Assembly: GCA_047972425.1 (NCBI GenBank)
Contig: JBKEAR010000009.1
Location: 1-32,335, forward strand
Length of the DNA: 32,335 nt
Direction: 5' to 3'
Source: JBKEAR01 sp047972425
Lineage (GTDB): Bacteria > Pseudomonadota > Alphaproteobacteria > JBKEAR01
The position numbers and the translations under genes are program-made. Below are positions 26,281-32,106 of this stretch, in pieces; position 1 is the first letter of the stretch, and each line of letters starts with the position of its first letter. A model generated the notes under the pieces. The model ran no database searches, was not told the DNA's origin, and saw only the letters and a program-made list of their open reading frames with translations.

Positions 26281-26856
26281 TTATATTCTCCGAAATAAAG
26301 AAAACTTCCTTAAAACATTGTTTAAGGCACGGGCTACGGTTGTAATAGGGGCATCGGGGGGGATAAACTGAATATCGGTTTTGGCAAAATTGGGCTCTCT
26401 TTTTTGTGCCAAATCTTCTAAAACTTGTTTGGGGTTGTCGCTATTATCAAACAAAGGGCGGCCACTACGTAACATAATACGGTTTAAAATCGTTTGATGA
26501 TCCACCTTTAACCATACCGAAAATGCATTTTCTTTGATGATTTTTCTTGTATTGGGGTTTTCATAAGCACCGCCACCAAGGGCTAAAATAGCCGGAGAGC
26601 CCGCAAGTAAACGGGCAATCACCTGTTCTTCCATGCGCCGAAATTCGGCCTCGCCATATTTTGCAAAAATATCGGGTATCTCCATATTCGATGCCCGCGA
26701 AATTTCTATATCGGCATCATAAAAGGGCACATTAATCAGCTTAGATAATGCTAAACCCAATGTCGATTTCCCGCAACCGGGCAGCCCCACAAAAATGATC
26801 CATTTTTTTAATTGCCATTCTTGCGGCTTTGGCTTATTTTTTCTTTTATTTAACAT
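26281..26856 (-). CDS. aroK: Shikimate kinase
   Basis: The 191-residue kinase phosphorylates shikimate with ATP. Walker A is GLPGCGKST near 29-37. Substrate-binding DADIEISR, EAEFRRMEE and LALGGGAYEN follow, with lid-region RSGRPL. A basic 17-residue N-terminal extension (KRKNKPKPQEWQLKK) is longer than the E. coli enzyme but common in alphaproteobacteria. It heads the aroK-aroB-CNNM unit and is divergent from the small membrane protein gene across 76 bp. Confidence 0.95.
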   Translation of the reverse strand: MLNKRKNKPKPQEWQLKKWIIFVGLPGCGKSTLGLALSKLINVPFYDADIEISRASNMEIPDIFAKYGEAEFRRMEEQVIARLLAGSPAILALGGGAYENPNTRKIIKENAFSVWLKVDHQTILNRIMLRSGRPLFDNSDNPKQVLEDLAQKREPNFAKTDIQFIPPDAPITTVARALNNVLRKFSLFRRI

Positions 26857-26932
26857 AATTATTTAATATCATCTTAATCATTATAAATTTTATGATATTA
26901 TAACCGAAAAAATATAAAAAGGTAAAATATAA

Positions 26933-27319
26933 ATGCGAATTGTTATCCGTGGTTTGGTGATATTTGTTCTTTTGGCCATAGCGGCTGTTGTCGGATTGCT
27001 GAGTTTTACGGCAAGCTTGAACCCGCAACCACAAATTGAGCGTGTTATTGTTCCGGTAACTCCAGACCAATATCAAGCCCCCGATGGAAGTGCCGATAAA
27101 GTTTTTACCGAAACTTTAAGGGAGCAAGAACAAGCAGTTACAACCGATGATACGGCAACCAATACAGAGATAGCTGGAACAGAGAATGAAGATACTGAAG
27201 CTATAGTGAGCGAAACGACAGCAAGCGAAAACACCCAAGCTGAAAATACCGAAGGTGAAACAAGTGGGGCTGAAAATATAGCAAGTGATGAAACCCCGGA
27301 AGAAACAACAAACGATTAA
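26933..27319 (+). CDS. Small membrane-anchored protein with acidic low-complexity tail
   Basis: The 128-residue product has one N-terminal transmembrane helix (residues 6-28) after MRIVIR, suggesting an N-in signal anchor. A short region with PQIERVIVPVTPDQYQAPD follows. The tail from about 52 is rich in Glu, Thr, Asn and Ser (ETTASENTQAENTEGE) and is probably disordered and strongly acidic. The ribosome site is weak. xerD begins 2 bp after its stop, so they are co-transcribed. I do not recognise a family. Confidence 0.7.
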   Translation: MRIVIRGLVIFVLLAIAAVVGLLSFTASLNPQPQIERVIVPVTPDQYQAPDGSADKVFTETLREQEQAVTTDDTATNTEIAGTENEDTEAIVSETTASENTQAENTEGETSGAENIASDETPEETTND

Positions 27320-27321
27320 AT

Positions 27322-28284
27322 ATGATGGATAGACGCACCCGCAAAGAACCCATATCTGTTCCCCTTGTTCGGGCTTGGGGCAATATGATGTTGGCCGAAA
27401 AAGGGGCGTCGGCCAATACGCTCGAGGCTTATATCCGCGATTTAAGCGACTTTGCCGTTTATCTCCAAAAGAAAAAAATCACCATCGATGAAGCCCAAAC
27501 AGAAGATTTACGCCTTTATCTTAAAATGCTCGATGAACGGGCAATGGCATCTTCGACCCGCGCCCGAAAGCTCTCGGCCTTTCGGGGGTTTTATAAATTT
27601 TTGGTCAATGAGAATATGCGCCAAGACAACCCAGCCTTGGGTTTAAGCTCGCCCAAATTGGGGCAATCGGTACCCAAATTTTTAAGTTATGATGAAGTTG
27701 ATGCCTTATTTGCCGTGGCCGAAAAAAATACAACAGCTGCCGGCTTACGTATGCGTTGCATGTTAGAGATTATGTATGGCACAGGTTTAAGGGTGAGCGA
27801 GATGGTATCCATGCCCCTTTCGGCGGTGCGGCGGGATTTTCAGTTTATTATCATTCGGGGTAAGGGCGATAAAGAGCGCTCGCTCCCACTCACCGAACCC
27901 GCAGCCGAGCTAATTAAGCAATGGTTATTGGTACGCGATGCCACCGCCCCGCAAAAAACCATCAAAAATGGGCGGTCAAGCTCGCCTTTTTTATTTCCAT
28001 CGCGCGGTAAAGAGGGGCATATTAGCCGTATTCGTTTTTTCCAAATGATAAAAGATTTGGGGGTTGAGGCCGATATTGACTCTAAGCGCATATCGCCCCA
28101 TGTGTTGCGCCATAGTTTTGCAACCCATTTATTATCAAATGGTGCAAATTTACGCCAACTCCAAATTGCTTTAGGCCATTCCGATATTTCCACCACGCAA
28201 ATTTATACCCATGTGCTGGATGAACGCCTTAAAAATATGGTGCAAGACCTCCACCCGCTTGCCCAGTCTGAGCGGACAGACTAG
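27322..28284 (+). CDS. xerD: Site-specific tyrosine recombinase XerD
   Basis: The 320-residue recombinase resolves chromosome dimers with XerC at dif. A SAM-like N-terminal DNA-binding domain (about 13-105) precedes the catalytic domain. The full set is present: Arg157 in GTGLRVSE, Lys181 in RGKGDKER, His260 and Arg263 in PHVLRHSFATHLL, His286 in LGHSDIS and Tyr295 in IYTHV. Length is typical. Divergence from aroK is the usual alphaproteobacterial arrangement. XerC is the main alternative, but context favours XerD. The gene ends 10 bp before the left repeat arm. Confidence 0.93.
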   Translation: MMDRRTRKEPISVPLVRAWGNMMLAEKGASANTLEAYIRDLSDFAVYLQKKKITIDEAQTEDLRLYLKMLDERAMASSTRARKLSAFRGFYKFLVNENMRQDNPALGLSSPKLGQSVPKFLSYDEVDALFAVAEKNTTAAGLRMRCMLEIMYGTGLRVSEMVSMPLSAVRRDFQFIIIRGKGDKERSLPLTEPAAELIKQWLLVRDATAPQKTIKNGRSSSPFLFPSRGKEGHISRIRFFQMIKDLGVEADIDSKRISPHVLRHSFATHLLSNGANLRQLQIALGHSDISTTQIYTHVLDERLKNMVQDLHPLAQSERTD

Positions 28285-28293
28285 CAGACTTTG

Positions 28294-28486
28294 TATGTAT
28301 GGGGCTCTGCCCGTCATGCTGAAAGCATGCCTACTAAATAGTTGCTGAAAGCATGCCTACTAAATAGTTGCTGAAAGCATGCCTACTTAATAGTTGGCTT
28401 GTCTCCGACAAGACCCCCCGCAACGCAAGCGTTGACCTAAAGGAAAAGCCTATTCGGCTTTTCTATGCTTTATTCTGTAAGGTTTA
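28294..28486 (+). repeat. Left arm of a long inverted repeat flanking the right-end ABC transporter island
   Basis: The first 38 bases (28294-28331) are an exact reverse complement of 32020-32057. Bases about 28388-28480 match the reverse complement of 31921-32013 at roughly 90 per cent. The difference in length comes from two extra 26-bp units in this arm. Hairpin modules inside are CATGCT-GAA-AGCATG (28315-28329), CTTGTC-TCC-GACAAG (28398-28412), CAACGC-AA-GCGTTG (28421-28434) and GAAAAGCC-TATTC-GGCTTTTC (28443-28463). It begins 10 bp after the xerD stop. No gene is present. Confidence 0.85.
28318..28395 (+). repeat. Three tandem 26-bp repeats
   Basis: Units at 28318-28343, 28344-28369 and 28370-28395 begin GCTGAAAGCATGCC and end ATAGTT. 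The first two are identical and the third differs by one base. The matching inverted arm near 32020 has a single, slightly different unit, so the array is a local expansion. There are no spacers, so it is not CRISPR. Confidence 0.95.
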
Positions 28487-28496
28487 GTATGATAAA

Positions 28497-28516
28497 TTCA
28501 ATCACACGAAGTGTGT
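28497..28516 (+). repeat. Hairpin repeat module, copy A
   Basis: TTCAATCACACGAAGTGTGT recurs exactly at 32087-32106 on the same strand. An inverted copy with one mismatch is at 31692-31711, and a variant at 31783-31797. The core CACAC-GAA-GTGTG is a mini-hairpin closed by C-G around a GAA triloop. Confidence 0.85.
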
Positions 28517-28655
28517 CCCCTCTTTGAGAGGGGTGGATGGCGGAGCCAGACGGGGTGTGTTGGTAGATAGTTCTTCAAGATATTTTATGTTTAGAGACAA
28601 ATGCAAAACACACCCCACCGCTTTCAGCGCCACCCCTTTTATGATGATAGAGGGG
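28517..28655. repeat. Imperfect palindromic element, MITE-like
   Basis: The left arm (28517-28561: CCCCTC...GAGGGGTGG...GGCG...GGGGTGTGTT) is an imperfect inverted copy of the right arm (28605-28655: AACACACCCC...CGCTTTCAGCG...CCACCCCT...AGAGGGG). They flank 43 unrelated bases. Each arm has internal hairpins: CCCTCTTTGAGAGGG and CGCT-TTC-AGCG. There is no transposase gene. It looks like two facing copies of one repeat family, or a non-autonomous element. Confidence 0.7.
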
Positions 28656-28672
28656 ATTATTATTGTGTTGTC

Positions 28673-28745
28673 GTCATGCCAACTTGATTGGGTATCTTAT
28701 CCCAAATGCTCTTATTGTAAACAGATTGCCAGTCAAGCTGGCAAT
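28673..28745. repeat. Palindromic repeat remnants
   Basis: CGTCATGCCAACTTGATTGG begins a short hairpin (CCAA-CTTGA-TTGG at 28679-28691). ATTGCCAG-TCAAG-CTGGCAAT (28725-28745) is an 8-bp stem. Both resemble GTCAT-flanked intergenic palindromes common in proteobacteria. Bases 28746-28828 show nothing further. Confidence 0.55.
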
Positions 28746-28828
28746 GCTAATCGGGGCGTATTTAGCAGGGCTTTGAATTTTTTTATCGTCTTTTTGAGAT
28801 ACCGAGTATGCTTTATAAATGATAAAGA

Positions 28829-29539
28829 TTACGTGCTTAATGCACGGATTTTTGCTATCATTTTTTGGATATATTCTATGGAGCGCTCGTAGGTTTTACC
28901 CTCTAAGCAAAGCTGGGCGGATATTGTAGCCGGTGTAGCTGTAAGAAAATAGATTTTATCGGCCATACGCACGGCCTCAAAACTATCATGGGTTACCAAA
29001 ATAACACTTAAATTTTTATTTTGTACATCATCTAAAATTTTATCTTGCAATTTAAGCCGTAACTCAAAATTTAAAGCCGAAAACGGCTCGTCCATCAGCA
29101 GTAAATCGGGCTGATTAATCAGGGCTCTAACAAGGGCTACCCTTTGGCGCATACCGCCTGAAAGCTGGCTGGGATATTTGTTTAAGTCGGTATCGGATAA
29201 CCCGACAAAGCGGAACAAAGTTCGGATTTTATTTATACCGTCTGCCGAATATGTATTTTTATCTAAAATTAATTTTACATTGTTTAAGGCGGTTTTCCAT
29301 GGTAATAGTCGGGGTTCCTGAAATAAATAAGCAAGCTTTTGGGCATGATTATTAATCTGCCCCCCATAACCGTTAAGAAGTTGCGCAATTAACTTTAATA
29401 ATGTGGTTTTACCACAGCCCGAAGGCCCGAAAAAACAAATAATTTCGCCTTTTTGTTGGGTAAAGCTGATATCTTTGATAATGGTTTGCTGGTCAATTTG
29501 GTAATGTAAATTATGCAATTCTAAAATATTAGGAGACAT
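28829..29539 (-). CDS. ABC transporter ATPase, NMT1/SsuB-like
   Basis: The 236-residue ATPase starts at the ATG at 29539, where GGGAG stands seven bases upstream; the frame is open 15 codons further but without a good site. Motifs are Walker A GPSGCGKTT, Q-loop LFQEPRLLPW, signature LSGGMRQRV, Walker B LLLMDEPFSAL and His in LVTHDSFEA. All are intact. It overlaps the permease end by 11 bp. Closest in style to the nitrate/sulfonate/taurine group. Substrate is unknown. Confidence 0.87.
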   Translation of the reverse strand: MSPNILELHNLHYQIDQQTIIKDISFTQQKGEIICFFGPSGCGKTTLLKLIAQLLNGYGGQINNHAQKLAYLFQEPRLLPWKTALNNVKLILDKNTYSADGINKIRTLFRFVGLSDTDLNKYPSQLSGGMRQRVALVRALINQPDLLLMDEPFSALNFELRLKLQDKILDDVQNKNLSVILVTHDSFEAVRMADKIYFLTATPATISAQLCLEGKTYERSIEYIQKMIAKIRALST

Positions 29540-30302
29540 TAACATTCTCCCAAGGCATAAACAAGCGTTTGATAGGCAGTACAATCAGATATTCGGTAAT
29601 CATGACAATGGCAACAATAATCAGAATATATGCCATAACACTTTGGGTATCAAGCATGGCTCGGGCTGTGGCAATTTGTGCACCCATACCGTCATTAGCG
29701 CCTAAAAGCTCGGCCATAACCGTTATTTTAATTGCCATGCCAATAGTTACGCTTATTGCCGGGAAGATATGGCTACATAAATAAGGAATATAAATTTGTG
29801 TTATTTTGCGCATTACGGGTATTTTATAAAGGGTAGCCATTTCTAAAATATCTTTATCCATATTAAGTACCGATTGCATTGTGGCGGTAAAAGTGAAAGG
29901 TAAACAAGTTAAAAAAACCGTGAAAATAACGCTACGCCCACCCATGCCAAGCCAAAATAAAGCTAACACTACCCAAATAATCGGCGGAATTGCCAATAAA
30001 ATTATTACCATGGGGCGTAAAGTAAAAGCAATGGGGCGGGATAATCCGGCGCATAAACCAAATATTATGCCACAACCGATAGATAAACATATACCGGTGA
30101 TAGAGCGTATAAGTGTTATGATGATATCGCCATTAAATGCTTGTGTACATAATTGAAAGGCCGTTCGGATAACAACAATGGGTGGGGGCAGGATAAACTG
30201 CCCCATATTTGATGAGCCATATTGCCAAAGGGCAAAAAGTAAAGATAAGCTCCAAAAAACGCTTAACAATTTTGTTAGGTTTGAAAGAAAAACCTTTTGC
30301 AT
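29529..30302 (-). CDS. ABC transporter permease, NMT1/SsuC-like
   Basis: The 257-residue membrane protein has about six transmembrane helices and the EAA-like loop EMATLYKIPVMRKITQIYIPYL. PPPIVVIRTAFQL near the N-terminus matches the SsuC/TauC style LPxPxxV. It lies 5 bp after the binding protein gene and overlaps the ATPase gene, so the three form one operon. Confidence 0.87.
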   Translation of the reverse strand: MQKVFLSNLTKLLSVFWSLSLLFALWQYGSSNMGQFILPPPIVVIRTAFQLCTQAFNGDIIITLIRSITGICLSIGCGIIFGLCAGLSRPIAFTLRPMVIILLAIPPIIWVVLALFWLGMGGRSVIFTVFLTCLPFTFTATMQSVLNMDKDILEMATLYKIPVMRKITQIYIPYLCSHIFPAISVTIGMAIKITVMAELLGANDGMGAQIATARAMLDTQSVMAYILIIVAIVMITEYLIVLPIKRLFMPWENVNVS

Positions 30303-30307
30303 ATTAA

Positions 30308-31288
30308 TTAAATAAATAATCCGGCATCGGGCATTTTGCCGCCCACAATTTTAGGGTTAAGCTCAAACAGAGACTGATAAAAACCTAAAATTTCATCTTT
30401 GGCATCTAAGGTTGGGGTAATCGTAAGATTAGAAAGCGGCAATGAATGCGCTAAAATGGGTGCGGGTATCGATAATAATTTGCTCCCTAATTGGGCGGCA
30501 TCGGTTGGGTTTTTGTTTACCCAATCTAATGCTTGCGGTAAAGCCGTATTTAAATCGGCAATAAAAGCTGCATTATTATCGTAAAATTCTTGGGTAACCA
30601 TTAGCCCAGCTTGCGGAATACGGGCATTAGGGCCAATGAGTGCACCCCAAACATCTTGCAAGCTTAAAGCGGCTTGCATTGTTAAGCCTTCGGCCTTGCC
30701 ACGGATAACCGCCATACTTGCGGCGGGCTCAGGCAATAATGCGCAATCGGCTTGGCCGTTAAGTAATAAACCTGCAGCCTCGGGCGGAACAGCCGTATAA
30801 GTAACATCAGCATCATTTTGTAAGGAGATATTCGCTTTTTTACATAAGGTTTGCAATACCAGGTCGGGCATATCATTTTTAAAAGGCATGACTAGTTTTT
30901 TACCTTTTAAATCCTCTAACGATTGCACATTGCCGTCTTTAGAAACAATATATAATAAACCCCAAGTCATAATATTCATAAAACGCACAGCTTGCCCCTG
31001 ATTATAAAAATTGGCGGCAACGTAAGATGGCACCATACATAAAGGCATCGTACCATTAACCACACCAACCCTAAGCTGATCAGGCCCTTTCCATAATTTA
31101 GTATCAATATTATATTTTGTTGCTAAATCGGTATATTGTGTAGCGGCTAATAATGTGGATACACCAACGGGTGCACCCCATAATGTATAAGAGAGCTTTG
31201 CATTTGCTAAAGAAGGCAAAGCATATAAACCGGCTAACCCTGTAAGAGTTTGTGTGGAATTGAGTAAAAATTTACGACGTGTAAGCAT
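30308..31288 (-). CDS. ABC transporter substrate-binding protein with Tat-type signal
   Basis: The 326-residue periplasmic protein begins MLTRRKFLLNSTQTLTGLAG, a twin-arginine signal (TRRKFL) cleaved near LANA at about 29. The mature part has the two-lobe NMT1/SsuA-like pattern: GVVNGTMPLCMVPSYVAANF, SLEDLKGKKLVMPFKNDMPD, and GQADCALLPEPAASM. It is the first gene of the operon, with a GGAGG-type site just upstream. The substrate cannot be assigned; nitrate, sulfonates and other small organics are family options. Tat export suggests folding or cofactor binding before export. Confidence 0.82.
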   Translation of the reverse strand: MLTRRKFLLNSTQTLTGLAGLYALPSLANAKLSYTLWGAPVGVSTLLAATQYTDLATKYNIDTKLWKGPDQLRVGVVNGTMPLCMVPSYVAANFYNQGQAVRFMNIMTWGLLYIVSKDGNVQSLEDLKGKKLVMPFKNDMPDLVLQTLCKKANISLQNDADVTYTAVPPEAAGLLLNGQADCALLPEPAASMAVIRGKAEGLTMQAALSLQDVWGALIGPNARIPQAGLMVTQEFYDNNAAFIADLNTALPQALDWVNKNPTDAAQLGSKLLSIPAPILAHSLPLSNLTITPTLDAKDEILGFYQSLFELNPKIVGGKMPDAGLFI

Positions 31289-31372
31289 GGCAGCCTCCTT
31301 ATAAAAAATAAATCAAATATGATAATATTCTGAATATTAAATAGGGGATAAAAGTTTGTAAAGGAGATAGAA

Positions 31373-31402
31373 ATGAAATTAAGAATTATTTTCAATTATT
31401 AA
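31373..31402 (+). other. Nine-codon open frame with strong ribosome site
   Basis: AAGGAG at 31360-31365 stands seven bases before ATG AAA TTA AGA ATT ATT TTC AAT TAT TAA (MKLRIIFNY). It might be a leader peptide, a remnant of a deleted gene's start, or chance. Nothing coding follows in frame. Confidence 0.2.
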
Positions 31403-31445
31403 GAATGATTATAAACTATGGCCTATAAGTAGTTTTTTTATTAAT

Positions 31446-31578
31446 GGTTGCCTCAGAGAAAGCAATGGCATTTTCCTTTAGTAACTGTTGAGGCTAATAA
31501 TTGGACAGAAGCTACGAAACATACTAAAGGACAGGCTCAAACACCTTGAAGGGGTTACATTTTCGTAGCTTCTTTTTT
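31446..31578 (+). ncRNA. Candidate structured small RNA ending in a terminator
   Basis: A GCCTCA/TGAGGC stem (31450-31455 with 31489-31494) encloses AAAG/CTTT (31459-31462 with 31476-31479). It is followed by a 12-bp terminal stem, GAAGCTACGAAA (31508-31519) with TTTCGTAGCTTC (31561-31572), then six Ts. The 41-base loop contains CACCTTGAA and GGGTTACA, two strings also adjacent in the 3' half of E. coli 6S RNA, but the whole is shorter than 6S and lacks its long closing stem. The promoter is not identified. Confidence 0.35.
31508..31578 (+). terminator. Intrinsic terminator with long loop
   Basis: A perfect 12-bp stem (31508-31519 with 31561-31572) and a T6 tail form a plus-strand terminator in an interval with no plus-strand protein gene. 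This supports an RNA gene upstream. The loop of 41 bases is unusually long. Confidence 0.6.
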
Positions 31579-31599
31579 ATTATATCACTATAAAAGAAA

Positions 31600-31607
31600 G
31601 GGGGGGG
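31600..31607 (+). repeat. Run of eight G residues
   Basis: Eight consecutive Gs occur in a region of low GC. AAAC-TTC-GTTT (31611-31621) follows, a mini-hairpin with a GAA loop on the minus strand. Confidence 0.9.
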
Positions 31608-31691
31608 AGCAAACTTCGTTTAATTGTTATTTCTGCATTATAGATAAATCATACCATAAAAATATCTTTTTGTAAAGAACAAATCAAGAAC

Positions 31692-31711
31692 ACACACTTC
31701 GTATGATTGAA
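31692..31711 (-). repeat. Hairpin repeat module, inverted copy C
   Basis: The reverse complement reads TTCAATCATACGAAGTGTGT, one base different from copies A (28497-28516) and B (32087-32106). The mismatch breaks one pair of the stem. Confidence 0.75.
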
Positions 31712-31767
31712 CTTATGTGTGCTGCTAACTTTGCAAGAATGACTTTGCGTGCGCTGTATTAAACAAC

Positions 31768-31814
31768 CGTCATTCCTGATTTAATCACACTAGTGTGCTT
31801 ACGCAGGAGTGACG
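31768..31814. repeat. Palindromic element with a nested second palindrome
   Basis: CGTCATTCCTG (31768-31778) pairs with CAGGAGTGACG (31804-31814), with one G-T pair. The loop holds AATCACACTAGTGTG, whose CACACTAGTGTG (31786-31797) is a perfect 12-bp palindrome resembling the hairpin module at 28497. This looks like one repeat inserted in another. Confidence 0.7.
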
Positions 31815-31829
31815 ATGGAGTTTTGGTAA

Positions 31830-31893
31830 TAAACCTTACAAAATAAAGCATAGGGAAAGCGTCATGTTGTAAACATGCTTTCAGCATGACGAG
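31830..31893 (-). repeat. Partial third copy of the inverted-repeat family
   Basis: The reverse complement of 31830-31853 matches left-arm bases 28463-28486 with one mismatch. Bases 31874-31888 repeat the CATGCT-TTC-AGCATG hairpin. CATGTT-GTA-AACATG (31863-31877) overlaps it. Modules are in a different order from the arms, showing a mosaic build. Confidence 0.7.
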
Positions 31894-31920
31894 GAAACCG
31901 TCCCCTAGTAACTTAAAATA

Positions 31921-32057
31921 TTAAAGAATAGAGCATAGAAAAGCCGAATAGGCTTTTCCTTTAGGTTCAAACGGAACGTGTGCGGGGTGTCTTGTCGGAG
32001 ACAAGCCAACTATTTTATGGGCATGCTTTCAGCATGACGGGCAGAGCCCCATACATA
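31921..32057 (-). repeat. Right arm of the long inverted repeat
   Basis: This is the inverted partner of 28294-28486: an exact 38-base match at 32020-32057 and about 90 per cent over 31921-32013. It contains GAAAAGCC/GGCTTTTC, CTTGTC-GGA-GACAAG (31991-32005) and CATGCT-TTC-AGCATG (32022-32036). In place of the left arm's CAACGC palindrome it has ACG-GAA-CGT (31971-31979). The rest of the gene-free 31289-32105 interval is AT-rich DNA between these repeats. Confidence 0.85.
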
Positions 32058-32086
32058 AGGGGAGCCCGTCCCCCTATCGTAATAAC

Positions 32087-32106
32087 TTCAATCACACGAA
32101 GTGTGT
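32087..32106 (+). repeat. Hairpin repeat module, copy B, touching the ppx stop
   Basis: This is an exact copy of 28497-28516. Its last base is the final base of the TAA stop codon of the minus-strand ppx gene. Confidence 0.85.

Noticed and set aside
28318..28395. CRISPR array
   Set aside because: The 26-bp units are directly adjacent with no unique spacers, and there are no cas genes.
28524..28892. 122-codon plus-strand open frame
   Set aside because: It runs through palindromic repeats into the antisense of the ABC ATPase gene and has no ribosome site or recognisable protein features.
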